From positions 1 through 64,000 of the forward strand of contig NZ_CANMPQ010000004.1 of the NCBI RefSeq assembly GCF_947499695.1: a stretch of DNA of 64,000 nt. Direction: 5' to 3'. The DNA comes from an uncultured Allomuricauda sp. (GTDB lineage Bacteria; Bacteroidota; Bacteroidia; Flavobacteriales; Flavobacteriaceae). This document shows, piece by piece, positions 16,666 through 25,837 of this stretch. The notes beneath the pieces were generated by a model. It did no database searches and was not told the DNA's origin. It worked only from the letters and a program-made list of their open reading frames with translations. Positions within the stretch are counted from its first letter, which is position 1. Each line of letters starts with the position of its first letter. Position numbers and translations under genes: made by a program.

Positions 16666-17910
16666 ATGCGTTCAATGATCAAACAAATAGTGTTTTGTTT
16701 TTTTGTTTCAGGGGTCTTCGCCCAAGTACAGGAAGAAGTAAACCCACCTGCCAATATCAAAACCATAGTTTTTAGAGGTCCAACAGAAGATCAATTTCCC
16801 GTAATTTCTTTAGGAGAATCCATCTCTTTGGAATTTGACGATCTCACTGCCAGTGAACAAGATTATTATTATAAAATAATACACTGTGATTATGATTGGA
16901 CACCCTCTCAACTACTGAAATCGCAATACCTTTCGGGAACGGATAATCAACGTATCATCGATTACGAAAACAGCTATAACACCCTTCAGCCCTATTCCAA
17001 CTACAAGCTTTCCATTCCCAATCAAAATGTCCGTTTAAAAGTTAGCGGCAATTATCTTATTGAAATTTACAACATGCACAATGAACTCCAGTTTTCAAGA
17101 AGATTTGTTGTATACCGGGATTTGGTCTCTGTTAGAGGTGAGGTAAAACGCTCAAGGGATTTTAATTTTCTAAATGAAAAACAGGTGGTTCAATTTTATA
17201 TCAATACCGCAGGTTTTCAAGTTGTAAATCCCAAAAAAGAAATCAAGGTTGCCATTTTGCAGAACCATTTTTGGCCAACTGCGCTTTATAACGTAAAACC
17301 TCAATTCACCTTGGGAACTGAACTTGTTTATAAATACGACCAAGAAACGAGTTTTTATGGAGGTAATGAATTTTTGAACTTCGACACAAAGGATTTAAGA
17401 TCTCCAACTTTCGCTATTTCTAAAGTAGAATTCATTGACCTCTATAATCATTATCTATTTACCAACGAATTCAGATATGATATCCCTTATACCTATTTCC
17501 CAGATATTAATGGGGATTTTGTAGTGCGAACGCTGCAGGGTGATGATGTGTCTCGCGAAGCTGAATACACCAACGTGCACTTCAGTTTACCATACACCAA
17601 TGAAATAGGTTTAGATCAAGTATATGTTGTAGGCAGGTTCAATAATTTTGATTTAAGCGAAGAAAATAAAATGAGTTTCAATGAGGAGTCTGGAAAATTT
17701 GAGCTCAGCTACCCTATTAAACAAGGTTTTTACAATTACAAGTATGTAGTTGTAGGCGAAGGTGCAGAGGCGGATATGAATCTGGTTTCCGGTAACTTCC
17801 ACTTTACTGAAAACAATTATTTGATTTTGGTCTATTATCGAAACTTTGGGGATTTATATGATAGCATTATAGGTATAGGTTCCGTCAATTCACGAAATAT
17901 CAGTAATTAA
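16666..17910 (+). CDS. type IX secretion system plug protein (DUF5103)
   Basis: The start is ATG 16666 or 16675; both precede the signal peptide MIKQIVFCFFVSGVFAQ. The mature protein of about 400 residues has the DUF5103 pattern: FRGPTEDQFPVI, YYYKIIHCDYDWTPSQL, the YENSYNTLQPYSNY segment, and FVVYRDLVSVRGEV. The family includes PorV-associated Plug, which closes the lateral opening of the SprA translocon, although paralogues exist. It is transcribed away from nqr and 30 bp ahead of the DUF3667 gene. Confidence 0.85.
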   Translation: MRSMIKQIVFCFFVSGVFAQVQEEVNPPANIKTIVFRGPTEDQFPVISLGESISLEFDDLTASEQDYYYKIIHCDYDWTPSQLLKSQYLSGTDNQRIIDYENSYNTLQPYSNYKLSIPNQNVRLKVSGNYLIEIYNMHNELQFSRRFVVYRDLVSVRGEVKRSRDFNFLNEKQVVQFYINTAGFQVVNPKKEIKVAILQNHFWPTALYNVKPQFTLGTELVYKYDQETSFYGGNEFLNFDTKDLRSPTFAISKVEFIDLYNHYLFTNEFRYDIPYTYFPDINGDFVVRTLQGDDVSREAEYTNVHFSLPYTNEIGLDQVYVVGRFNNFDLSEENKMSFNEESGKFELSYPIKQGFYNYKYVVVGEGAEADMNLVSGNFHFTENNYLILVYYRNFGDLYDSIIGIGSVNSRNISN

Positions 17911-17940
17911 TTATCTTTAGCGGCAAATCCTATCGGGATA

Positions 17941-19122
17941 ATGACCAACAAACCAAGCTTAATATCCAAAGGACGTTACGAACTCAAGTTTAGGGGCAAC
18001 GAATGTCGCAACTGTGCACATCCCCTTGATATTAGCGACAAATACTGTCCCAACTGCTCGCAAGCGAACAGTACTAAAAAATTGGTGCTCAAAGATTTTT
18101 GGGATGAGTTTTTTTCCAGTCTCATCAACTACGATTCCAAGCTGTTAACAACCTTATATGCACTGCTGGTCAAACCTGGAACGATTACGAAAGATTATAT
18201 AGAGGGAAAAAGAATTTCTTATACCAATCCATTCCGATTTTTATTGAGTCTGGCCTTTCTATATTTCCTGATGGTTACCTATGACAATAATTTTTCCAAT
18301 TTGGATGAGCTTGGCCTCGAAGACAAAATTGAGAAGACTGGTCCCCTTAGCTATGGTTATAAGACGACGGATAGTACAGATACAAAAAAACAAACCGAGG
18401 AAGTTATAGGACAGTTGGACTCTCTAAGAAATTTGGAAAGGATACAAATTCCTGGAGTGCAGAATATAGACTCCTTGGGGTCGATTATAAACCAAGGAAT
18501 AAGGGAAGAAGCAAGAAAAGATTCGTTTATGCTAGCAAATCCCAGAGCGTACGTTCAACAATTCCAAAAAGAGAGCCCTGGCAGTTTGATGCAAAGAATG
18601 GAGTTTTTCTTTACGTATTTACAAAAGGATTCCATTAAAACCTTTGAAGAAGCAGAGGAAAAATATGGTGTTGACCAAAACTTTAAAAATAAAATAGCCT
18701 TCAACGGATCCAAGAGTTTCCTGAAAGCTATCGCACAACCGGGCACCTATATAAACAATACAATAGCCAAGCTGCCCTTGGTCATTTTTCTCTTCCTTCC
18801 ACTATTTACTGTTTTCATATGGATGGTATACACCAGAAAAAAATACACCTACACCGATCATCTTATCTTTAGTTTCCACAACCAGTCATTATTATTTATC
18901 TTGCTCATCCTTAGTCTGATAATAGATACTGTTTTCAGTACGTCGAGTGCAGGGTTATTTTTACTGATTTTCGGTTTTTATCTGTACAAGTCAATGAGAA
19001 GGTTTTACGGACAAGGAAGGGTTAAAACGATAATAAAATACCTCTTTCTGAACACCATGTTCACGTTATTAGCATTGTTTGTGGTCATTGTGTTGTTTAC
19101 AGGAAGTGTCTTTACCTATTAA
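17941..19122 (+). CDS. DUF3667 domain membrane protein
   Basis: This 393-residue protein starts with a zinc-ribbon (CRNCAHPLDISDKYCPNCSQ, four Cys). It is followed by DFWDEFFSSLINYDSKLLTTLYALLVKPG, the hallmark of DUF3667, then a helix, a long polar region (about residues 115-275) and three or four C-terminal membrane helices. Function is unknown. TATCTTTA, one base off the -7 consensus, lies at 17912-17919. apaG follows after 3 bp, so the two are probably co-transcribed. Confidence 0.88.
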   Translation: MTNKPSLISKGRYELKFRGNECRNCAHPLDISDKYCPNCSQANSTKKLVLKDFWDEFFSSLINYDSKLLTTLYALLVKPGTITKDYIEGKRISYTNPFRFLLSLAFLYFLMVTYDNNFSNLDELGLEDKIEKTGPLSYGYKTTDSTDTKKQTEEVIGQLDSLRNLERIQIPGVQNIDSLGSIINQGIREEARKDSFMLANPRAYVQQFQKESPGSLMQRMEFFFTYLQKDSIKTFEEAEEKYGVDQNFKNKIAFNGSKSFLKAIAQPGTYINNTIAKLPLVIFLFLPLFTVFIWMVYTRKKYTYTDHLIFSFHNQSLLFILLILSLIIDTVFSTSSAGLFLLIFGFYLYKSMRRFYGQGRVKTIIKYLFLNTMFTLLALFVVIVLFTGSVFTY

Positions 19123-19125
19123 TAT

Positions 19126-19512
19126 ATGTTTACTCAAATCACAAAAGGAATCAAAGTATCGGTGCAAACCACTTTTGAAGGTACATTTTTCAAAAACTAT
19201 AAAATGCACTATGCCTTTGGGTACACCATTACCATTGAAAACCAAAGTAAGGACACCGTTCAGCTCATAGCTAGACATTGGGACATTTTTGATGCTTTAA
19301 AGGAAGCGGATACCATTGATGGCGAAGGCGTGATTGGTAAAAAACCGGTCATAAAACCTGGAAAATCCCACACATATAGCTCAGGTTGTCTCTTAGCTTC
19401 GCCAATAGGGGCCATGAAAGGGCATTACCACATGGTGAACTTTGCTTCTACCGAAGAATTTGAGGTAGATATTCCTACTTTTAAGTTCGCTGCTCCTTTT
19501 GCGATAAACTAG
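19126..19512 (+). CDS. apaG: ApaG domain protein
   Basis: The 128-residue protein matches ApaG, an immunoglobulin-like fold: 'YAFGYTITIENQSKDTVQLIARHWDI', GEGVIGKKPVIKPG, and SGCLLASPIGAMKGHYHMV. Its role is unsettled (older work links it to Co2+/Mg2+ resistance). It starts 3 bp after the DUF3667 gene. Confidence 0.93.
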   Translation: MFTQITKGIKVSVQTTFEGTFFKNYKMHYAFGYTITIENQSKDTVQLIARHWDIFDALKEADTIDGEGVIGKKPVIKPGKSHTYSSGCLLASPIGAMKGHYHMVNFASTEEFEVDIPTFKFAAPFAIN

Positions 19513-19545
19513 TTGCAATTCTTTTATAATCGTAACACCTTTTCA

Positions 19546-19553
19546 TATCTTTG
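19546..19553 (+). promoter_or_regulatory. -7 promoter element TATCTTTG of pruA
   Basis: A consensus TATCTTTG ends 31 bp before the pruA ATG. Confidence 0.65.
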
Positions 19554-19584
19554 TTGGAATTTTTAACATCTAAAATCCATCATA

Positions 19585-21213
19585 ATGGGAAAAGGTTTTT
19601 TTCAAGTTCCAACTGCTTATAACGAACCAATAAAAAGTTATGCTCCAGGTACTCCTGAACGCGAGGAAGTGCTTAAGCAATACGACGCATATTACAATGG
19701 AAAAGTGGAGGTTCCGCTTTATATCGGAGCAGAGGAAATAAAGACGGGAAACACCAGACCTATGTCACCCCCGCATGAACATGCCCATGTTGTAGGCGAA
19801 TATCATCTTGCGGAAAAGAAACATGTGGACCAAGCCATTTCCAATGCATTGGAAGCAAGGGAATCTTGGGCCAATTTAACTTGGGAACAGCGTGCCGCAA
19901 TTTTCTTAAAAGCAGCAGAGCTTATCGCAGGTCCTTACAGAGCAAAAATAAACGCTGCCACTATGATGGCACAATCCAAAACCATTCACCAAGCAGAAAT
20001 TGATGCCGCATGTGAGTTTATAGATTTTCTAAGGTTCAATGTGGAGTATATGTCCCAAATCTATACAGAACAGCCAGAATCTGCCGAAGGTATTTGGAAT
20101 CGTGTGGAATATAGACCATTGGAAGGTTTTGTATATGCCATTACCCCATTTAACTTTACCGCCATTGCCGGAAACCTTCCTGCTAGTGCCGCTATGATGG
20201 GGAACGTTGTACTTTGGAAACCTAGCGATAGTCAGGTATTTTCTGCTAAAGTGATTATAGATGTCTTCAAGGAAGCTGGTCTTCCTGATGGCGTAATCAA
20301 TGTGGTCTTTGGCGATCCAATTATGATTACAAATACGGTTTTATCCCATGCTGACTTTTCAGGACTTCACTTTACAGGGTCCACTTTTGTTTTCAAGGAA
20401 TTATGGAAACAAATCGGGAATAACATCCACGACTATAAAACATACCCTAGAATTGTGGGTGAAACAGGAGGAAAAGATTTTATTGTAGCACATCCATCGG
20501 CAAAGCCAGCTCAGGTAGCTACTGCTATTGTTAGAGGTGCCTTTGAGTTCCAGGGGCAAAAGTGTAGTGCAGCTTCCAGGGTATACCTACCTAAGTCAAC
20601 TGCCAGCGAAATTCTTGACTTGGTCAAGACAGATATTGAATCATTAAATAAACCAGGGTCACCTGCGGATATGAGCAACTTCATAACAGCAGTTATCCAT
20701 GAAGGTTCGTTTGACAAATTGGCCAAGTACATAGATCAGGCCAAAGCCGATGACAATGCCGAGATTATTGCAGGTGGTGGATATGACAAATCTGTCGGTT
20801 ATTTTGTGGAGCCCACAGTTATTTTGACCAAAGACCCAAAATACACTACTATGTGTACTGAACTTTTTGGTCCTGTTGTCACCATTTATGTATATGATGA
20901 CAAAGATTGGAGCAAAACTTTAGAATTGGTAGATGGAACATCTGACTATGCATTGACCGGAGCCGTTCTAGCTACGGATAGATACGCTATTGACCAAGCT
21001 ACCAAGGCATTACAAAATTGCGCAGGTAATTTCTATATTAACGATAAACCAACGGGAGCCGTTGTAGGCCAACAACCGTTTGGTGGGGCCAGAGCCTCAG
21101 GAACCAACGACAAAGCTGGTTCTGCTCAAAACCTGTTACGTTGGGTTTCTCCACGATTGATCAAGGAAACTTTTGTTACCCCAGAAGACTACAGGTATCC
21201 ATTTTTGGGATAA
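19585..21213 (+). CDS. pruA: L-glutamate gamma-semialdehyde (1-pyrroline-5-carboxylate) dehydrogenase
   Basis: This 542-residue aldehyde dehydrogenase oxidises glutamate semialdehyde to glutamate in proline catabolism. ITPFNFTAIAGNLP, LHFTGSTFVFKELW, IVGETGGKDFIVA (general base Glu) and FEFQGQKCSAASRVYLP (catalytic Cys) are visible. The length and the opening 'PTAYNEPIKSYAPGTPER' fit the stand-alone P5C dehydrogenase type. A terminator follows at 21237. Confidence 0.95.
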   Translation: MGKGFFQVPTAYNEPIKSYAPGTPEREEVLKQYDAYYNGKVEVPLYIGAEEIKTGNTRPMSPPHEHAHVVGEYHLAEKKHVDQAISNALEARESWANLTWEQRAAIFLKAAELIAGPYRAKINAATMMAQSKTIHQAEIDAACEFIDFLRFNVEYMSQIYTEQPESAEGIWNRVEYRPLEGFVYAITPFNFTAIAGNLPASAAMMGNVVLWKPSDSQVFSAKVIIDVFKEAGLPDGVINVVFGDPIMITNTVLSHADFSGLHFTGSTFVFKELWKQIGNNIHDYKTYPRIVGETGGKDFIVAHPSAKPAQVATAIVRGAFEFQGQKCSAASRVYLPKSTASEILDLVKTDIESLNKPGSPADMSNFITAVIHEGSFDKLAKYIDQAKADDNAEIIAGGGYDKSVGYFVEPTVILTKDPKYTTMCTELFGPVVTIYVYDDKDWSKTLELVDGTSDYALTGAVLATDRYAIDQATKALQNCAGNFYINDKPTGAVVGQQPFGGARASGTNDKAGSAQNLLRWVSPRLIKETFVTPEDYRYPFLG

Positions 21214-21236
21214 ACGATTTAAATAAAGGCTATTAC

Positions 21237-21272
21237 AACCGCATTCCAACCTGTAGGAGTGCGGTTTTTTTT
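21237..21272 (+). terminator. rho-independent terminator of pruA
   Basis: AACCGCATTCC pairs with GGAGTGCGGTT (one G-T pair) over an 8-nt loop and is followed by a run of T. Confidence 0.88.
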
Positions 21273-21376
21273 GTCCAATGGATAATTAAACAAGGAGGTT
21301 TTATAATTTATTTGTAAATTTAACGTTAATTAAATGTAAATTAATAGTAACATACATTTTAACTTAACTCCACATC

Positions 21377-21499
21377 ATGAAAAATCAGATGCAATTTTGG
21401 CAAAAATCGATTAGTGAAAAGTTTGACCATATGTGGGAATATGCCAAATGTTATTCACGAAAATGCAGAAGGGTCTATTATAGAATGTGGATAACATAG
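21377..21499 (+). CDS. candidate small ORF, 40 aa
   Basis: ATG 21377 opens 40 codons ending at TAG 21497-21499. The product is rich in aromatic, Lys and Arg residues (MKNQMQFWQKSISEKF..., ...YSRKCRRVYYRMWIT) with two cysteines. The codons look like those of neighbouring genes, but there is no clear promoter or homologue in memory. It is the only sensible frame in the roughly 450-bp gap between pruA and the DinB-like gene. The rest of that gap is AT-rich DNA with the pruA terminator and the DinB promoter. Confidence 0.4.
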   Translation: MKNQMQFWQKSISEKFDHMWEYAKCYSRKCRRVYYRMWIT

Positions 21500-21613
21500 A
21501 AGGCATCTCAATACTCCTCTGGTAAATTTTCTCTTTTTCAACTTACAAAAAAACCTCCCTCCAACTTCAAGGACTGCCTATCCAACCCCCTCCATCTTTA
21601 TATTTAAAATTAA

Positions 21614-21621
21614 TACCTTTG
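21614..21621 (+). promoter_or_regulatory. -7 promoter element TACCTTTG of the DinB-like gene
   Basis: TACCTTTG fits TAnnTTTG and lies 44 bp before the ATG at 21666. Confidence 0.6.
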
Positions 21622-21665
21622 AGAGAATTGGACAACTAAAGAAATTTAAAACTAATCGTTTCAAA

Positions 21666-22190
21666 ATGAAAAAATTAACCACATTGGTTCTCAGTGCGGT
21701 GTCAATGCTGACGTTTGCCCAGCAAAATGACAATACTGTACAAACCTCCATTAAAAACATGCTTGCTTTCAACCAAGGACAGATAATTCAATTGGCAGAA
21801 GCTTTTTCTGAAGAACAATATGGATGGAGGCCTATGGAAGGTGTGAACTCAGTAGGAGAAGCACTGCTTCACGTTGCAGGAGCAAACTACTACATTGCAT
21901 CCAAGCTTGGATTTGCACCACCAGAAGATGTTGACGTAATGGGATTGGGCAAAATAACAGGAAAGGAAAATATCATTGCAGCCATAAAACAGTCCAATGC
22001 CTTCGTTTTGGAAAAAATGGACATGGTGGAAACAGAAAAATTTGGTGAGGAGGTTGACTATGGTTTTGGAAAATTCAATCGCCTTTCCGGACTTCTCATT
22101 ATTATGGAACACAATGGTGAGCACAAAGGACAATTAATTGCTTACGCACGTTCCAACGGAGTTGTACCCCCGTGGAGTGCCGCTCAGTAA
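21666..22190 (+). CDS. exported DinB-family protein
   Basis: The 174-residue product has a signal peptide (MKKLTTLVLSAVSMLTFAQ) followed by a DinB/YfiT-like four-helix bundle. Three histidines in family positions could bind a metal: GEALLHVAGA, MEHNGEHKGQ. 'PMEGVNSVGEAL' and QLIAYARSNGVVPPWSA are also typical. Such proteins often are metal-dependent thiol transferases, but the exported flavobacterial members have no assigned role. A strong terminator follows. Confidence 0.88.
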   Translation: MKKLTTLVLSAVSMLTFAQQNDNTVQTSIKNMLAFNQGQIIQLAEAFSEEQYGWRPMEGVNSVGEALLHVAGANYYIASKLGFAPPEDVDVMGLGKITGKENIIAAIKQSNAFVLEKMDMVETEKFGEEVDYGFGKFNRLSGLLIIMEHNGEHKGQLIAYARSNGVVPPWSAAQ

Positions 22191-22197
22191 GACTTAT

Positions 22198-22222
22198 GCC
22201 CCTTTTAAGGGGCTTTTTTTTG
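22198..22222 (+). terminator. rho-independent terminator
   Basis: GCCCCTT / AAGGGGC with a 2-nt loop is followed by eight T. Confidence 0.88.
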
Positions 22223-22236
22223 ATTGCTAATCTAAT

Positions 22237-22872
22237 TCAACCTTTAAACTTTTGGGGTAGGTACACCACTTTTTTGGTCTCGAAAAAATCCTCGGAAAAA
22301 TGCGCTTTTAAATCAAAGACTTGACTTGTTTTATAATCCTTTAGTTCTTCGGTCAAATCCCCTCCTTTTAAATATAGAATTCCATTTTTTCGCTCATGTT
22401 GGGAATCCTTCTTGATTTTACCCTTGGTCCAATGCACAAAAGTCGGCATAGCCGCTACGGCACGGCTTACAATAAAATCATAACTACCATCCAAATCCTC
22501 AACCCTAGAATGATACGCTTTAACATTATCTAGGCCAAGACCTTCTATTACTTCCTGTACCACCTTGATTTTTTTTCCAATAGCGTCAACAAGTGTAAAC
22601 TGAACTTCAGGATATAAAATAGCCAAAGGAATCCCTGGAAACCCACCTCCGGTTCCCACATCCAATATTTCCGACCCTTGATTAAACGCCTGAATTTTGG
22701 CAATCCCCAAAGAATGCAATACATGACGAAGGTATAATTCATCAATGTCCTTTCTAGACACCACGTTAATTTTCTTGTTCCAATCTTGATACAAGGCATC
22801 TAAACATTCAAAATGTTGTTTCTGAAGATCGGTGAGCTTCGTAAAATATTTGAAAATCAGGTTGGCATCCAT
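22237..22872 (-). CDS. rsmG: 16S rRNA (guanine-527-N7)-methyltransferase
   Basis: The product is 211 residues from ATG 22872; an in-frame TTG two codons upstream is less likely. RsmG methylates G527 of 16S rRNA using SAM. WNKKINVVSRKD, LRHVLHSL, ILDVGTGGGFPGIPLA and FIVSRAVA are family motifs. It is monocistronic, converging on the DinB-like gene. Confidence 0.95.
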   Translation of the reverse strand: MDANLIFKYFTKLTDLQKQHFECLDALYQDWNKKINVVSRKDIDELYLRHVLHSLGIAKIQAFNQGSEILDVGTGGGFPGIPLAILYPEVQFTLVDAIGKKIKVVQEVIEGLGLDNVKAYHSRVEDLDGSYDFIVSRAVAAMPTFVHWTKGKIKKDSQHERKNGILYLKGGDLTEELKDYKTSQVFDLKAHFSEDFFETKKVVYLPQKFKG

Positions 22873-22892
22873 AGGCAATCTGTTAATTTGGG

Positions 22893-22900
22893 CAAAATTA
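22893..22900 (-). promoter_or_regulatory. -7 promoter element TAATTTTG of rsmG
   Basis: On the minus strand TAATTTTG fits TAnnTTTG and gives a leader of about 18 nt. Confidence 0.5.
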
Positions 22901-22963
22901 ATACTTTTGACATCTTAACATCGTTTTTATATAAAGGTGACCTATTTGAGTGTTCAATTTGGT

Positions 22964-22971
22964 TACCTTTG
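22964..22971 (+). promoter_or_regulatory. -7 promoter element TACCTTTG of the desaturase gene
   Basis: TACCTTTG lies 14 bp before ATG 22986, with a TTTG at 22945-22948 in the -33 area. It excludes the upstream in-frame GTG at 22950 as the start. Confidence 0.65.
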
Positions 22972-22985
22972 GAAAAATTTTTTTT

Positions 22986-24089
22986 ATGGAAAAGGAGATT
23001 ATCCGGTTCTCAAGAAAAGACTCAGCGCAGTTCTTTAAAACATTAAATAAAAGGGTTAACCAGTACTTTAATGAAAATCAAATAAAAAAGACCGGTAATT
23101 GGAAGCTTCACCTTAAGACGGTGGTAATGTTCGCCATATTTCTAACCCCTTATTTTTTGATGTTGACACTAAATCTACCGTTTTGGGGGTATATTTTATT
23201 GTCGATCACCATGGGAGTTGGTATGGCTGGCGTAGGAATGAATGTAATGCATGATGGAAACCACGGTTCTTACTCCAACAAAAAATGGGTTAATAAGTTA
23301 ATGGGAAGCAGTATATACATCCTTGCCGGGAACGTTTACAACTGGCAAGTGCAACATAACGTATTGCACCATACATACACCAATATCCATGAGCATGATG
23401 AAGATATGGAAGCGGGAAGAATTCTTCGTTTTTCAAAACATGCTGAATGGCAAAAGCATCATAAATTTCAACACTACTATTCCATATTCCTATATGGTTT
23501 GTTAACTTTTAATTGGGCGATTACCACGGATTTCCAACAGATGTATCGCTACATGAAAAGGAAATTATCTTATGGTAAACTACCTAACCCGGTTATCAAC
23601 TGGAGTACCTTGGTAATTACCAAACTTCTTTATATCACCATTTGGATTGTACTGCCGTTAATCTTTGTCGAAATTGCATGGTGGCAAGTACTTTTAGGCT
23701 TTTTTATCATGCACTATGTTGCGGGAGTAATTTTAAGTGTAGTATTTCAGTTGGCACATATTGTTGATGATGCCGAAACTCCACTTCCGGATGAAAGCGG
23801 AACAATGAAAAATACCTGGGCCATACATCAATTGGCGACAACAGTTAACTTCGGAACAAAAAACCGTATTGTTAACTGGTTTACCGGAGGATTAAATCAC
23901 CAGGTTGAACACCATATTTTTCCGAATATCAGTCATGTTCATTACACAAAAATCTCCAAAATTGTGAAACAGACTGCAAGGGAATTTAATTTGCCCTATA
24001 ACGAATATAAAACTACCAGAAAAGCAATAATTTCGCACTTCAAACATTTGAGAGAGCTCGGTAAAAACCCTGCTCTTCAATACCAGTAA
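22986..24089 (+). CDS. membrane fatty acid desaturase (acyl-lipid/acyl-CoA type)
   Basis: The 367-residue protein has four or more membrane helices and the three His boxes of di-iron desaturases: HDGNH, HNVLHH, and HQVEHH near the C-terminus. The last box, with Gln in first position, is the form seen in front-end (delta-5/6) and related desaturases, but no cytochrome b5 domain is fused. It inserts a double bond into acyl chains, using electrons from a separate ferredoxin or cytochrome. Regiospecificity cannot be told. The aminotransferase gene follows after 13 bp. Confidence 0.92.
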   Translation: MEKEIIRFSRKDSAQFFKTLNKRVNQYFNENQIKKTGNWKLHLKTVVMFAIFLTPYFLMLTLNLPFWGYILLSITMGVGMAGVGMNVMHDGNHGSYSNKKWVNKLMGSSIYILAGNVYNWQVQHNVLHHTYTNIHEHDEDMEAGRILRFSKHAEWQKHHKFQHYYSIFLYGLLTFNWAITTDFQQMYRYMKRKLSYGKLPNPVINWSTLVITKLLYITIWIVLPLIFVEIAWWQVLLGFFIMHYVAGVILSVVFQLAHIVDDAETPLPDESGTMKNTWAIHQLATTVNFGTKNRIVNWFTGGLNHQVEHHIFPNISHVHYTKISKIVKQTAREFNLPYNEYKTTRKAIISHFKHLRELGKNPALQYQ

Positions 24090-24102
24090 AATAATTGGAT
24101 TT

Positions 24103-25293
24103 ATGAGCAACCAACTTTCGGATAGGATTAATAGTTTAGTCCCTTCCGCCACTCTTGAAATGGCTGCAAAAGCCCGCGAACTAAGAGCCGAGGGAAAAGA
24201 TATCATTGGTCTTAGTTTAGGTGAACCCGATTTTAAAACCCCAGATTACATTAGGGAGGCTGCGGTACAAGCGATTAACGATGGCTATAATTCATATACA
24301 CCCGTAGATGGATATGTAGAGCTTAAGGATGCCGTGATCACCAAATTTAAGCGTGACAATGGAATCGACTACGATCGTTCACAGATTGTGGTTTCAACGG
24401 GAGCGAAACAAGCTTTGTATAATGTTGCCCAGGCCTGTTTGAACAAAGGTGATGAAGTAATTTTACCTTGTCCTTACTGGGTTAGTTATAGTGATATTGT
24501 AAAACTTACCGATGGGGTTCCAGTTGAAGTGGCTACTACCATCGAAAATGATTTTAAAATGACCCCAGAGCAGTTGGAAGCTGCCATCACTCCAAAGACC
24601 AAAATGCTTTGGTACAGCTCCCCCTGTAACCCAAGTGGGTCTATCTACAGTAAGGAAGAACTTCGGGCATTGGCCGATGTTCTTCAAAAACACCCACAAA
24701 TCATTGTAGTCAGTGATGAAATTTATGAACACATCAATTATGGTGTGACTGCCCATGCTTCCATGGCGTCTTTTGAAGATATGTACGACCGCACTGTTAC
24801 GGTAAACGGAGTCGCTAAAGCTTTCGCCATGACAGGCTGGAGAATAGGTTACATAGGAGCTCCCACTTATATTGCAAGAGCTTGTAACAAATTACAGGGA
24901 CAGGTAACAAGTGGCGCCAATTGTATTGCACAGCGCGCAGTAATCACAGCCCTTCTGGAATCACCCAGTCGTGTGCAATACATGATAGATGAGTTCAAGA
25001 ACCGTAGAAAGCTTATCTTGGAATTGCTTAATAATATTCCAGGTTTCAAATGTAATGAGCCACAAGGCGCATTCTATGTATACCCTGACATCAGTTCCTT
25101 TTTCGGAAAAAACCTAAATGGTAGACAAATCAATAATGCTTCCGACCTTGCCATGTATTTATTGGAAGAAGCTAATGTTGCCACAGTTACTGGCGATGCT
25201 TTTGGAAATGGAAACAGTATCCGTATTTCCTATGCTGCCAGTACAGAAGAAATTATAGAGGCTATTGCTAGAATTGCTTCAGCAGTATCTTAA
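24103..25293 (+). CDS. PLP-dependent aspartate/aromatic aminotransferase (class I, Ib subgroup)
   Basis: The 396-residue fold-type I aminotransferase has DIIGLSLGEPDFKTP, YSSPCNPSGS, VVSDEIYEHI, and the PLP Lys in VAKAFAMTGWRIG, where the usual Ser before Ala-Lys is changed to Val-Ala. RISYAAS near the end supplies the carboxylate-binding Arg. Family members transfer amino groups between aspartate and 2-oxoglutarate. It may be co-transcribed with the desaturase, although the two functions are unrelated. Confidence 0.92.
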   Translation: MSNQLSDRINSLVPSATLEMAAKARELRAEGKDIIGLSLGEPDFKTPDYIREAAVQAINDGYNSYTPVDGYVELKDAVITKFKRDNGIDYDRSQIVVSTGAKQALYNVAQACLNKGDEVILPCPYWVSYSDIVKLTDGVPVEVATTIENDFKMTPEQLEAAITPKTKMLWYSSPCNPSGSIYSKEELRALADVLQKHPQIIVVSDEIYEHINYGVTAHASMASFEDMYDRTVTVNGVAKAFAMTGWRIGYIGAPTYIARACNKLQGQVTSGANCIAQRAVITALLESPSRVQYMIDEFKNRRKLILELLNNIPGFKCNEPQGAFYVYPDISSFFGKNLNGRQINNASDLAMYLLEEANVATVTGDAFGNGNSIRISYAASTEEIIEAIARIASAVS

Positions 25294-25309
25294 AAAGACT
25301 TACATTCTG

Positions 25310-25339
25310 AAAAAAGGGAGCCAAAAGGCTCCCTTTTTT
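25310..25339. terminator. bidirectional rho-independent terminator
   Basis: AAAAAAGGGAGCC / GGCTCCCTTTTTT with a 4-nt loop separates the converging aminotransferase and lipoprotein genes. Confidence 0.93.
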
Positions 25340-25341
25340 AT

Positions 25342-25779
25342 TTAGCATGACATATCAGCTACTATTTTCCAATCACCATTGATTCTTCGCAATACAATGA
25401 CAAATACGCCATTTGCGTCTCCCGCTTTTCGAGTGAGGTGATATTGTCCCATCACATAATACGAATTCGATTCAATCTTGGTGATAGCGTCGACAGTCAG
25501 TTTTAGCGTTCCGGTTTCATCTTTTGAAGGGTATCTTTCTTGATAATTTGAAAGGGTTTTGTCCCAACCCAATGTAAGCCCTTTTGCTCCATAAAATTGA
25601 AGGGAATCGTTTTTCCAATAGGTTTGCATGAATCCTTCCAAATCATGGTTGGACCAAGCAGTTTCTTGATTCTTCAGCAGTTGAAGTATTTCTGCTTTTT
25701 CATCTTCTTCAGAAACGGAACAACCTATACAACATAGGGCAATTCCCATAAGTAGAAACAGGGTGTTTTTTATCATCAT
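25342..25779 (-). CDS. NTF2-like (SnoaL/DUF4440 type) lipoprotein
   Basis: The 145-residue product has a lipoprotein signal (LLMGIALCCIGC, Cys near residue 20). The mature part has the NTF2-like pattern of small cone-shaped domains: 'LKNQETAWSNHDLEGFMQTYW', 'YYVMGQYHL', and 'VFVIVLRRINGDWKIVAD'. These domains bind small ligands or act as isomerases; no catalytic residue can be assigned. It is monocistronic. Confidence 0.82.
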   Translation of the reverse strand: MMIKNTLFLLMGIALCCIGCSVSEEDEKAEILQLLKNQETAWSNHDLEGFMQTYWKNDSLQFYGAKGLTLGWDKTLSNYQERYPSKDETGTLKLTVDAITKIESNSYYVMGQYHLTRKAGDANGVFVIVLRRINGDWKIVADMSC

Positions 25780-25837
25780 GATTGTTGAGCTTTAAACGGA
25801 AGTTAAGCTACGTCTTTTCCTAGAAAAACATCTTGCT

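Noticed and set aside
17927-17940. TCCTATCGGGA as a copy of a dispersed palindromic repeat.
   Set aside because: The match to an inverted repeat is too short (4-5 bp arms) to support.
22950-22985. GTG 22950 as start of the desaturase.
   Set aside because: The segment contains the -7 element TACCTTTG at 22964-22971; ATG 22986 gives a normal N-terminus.
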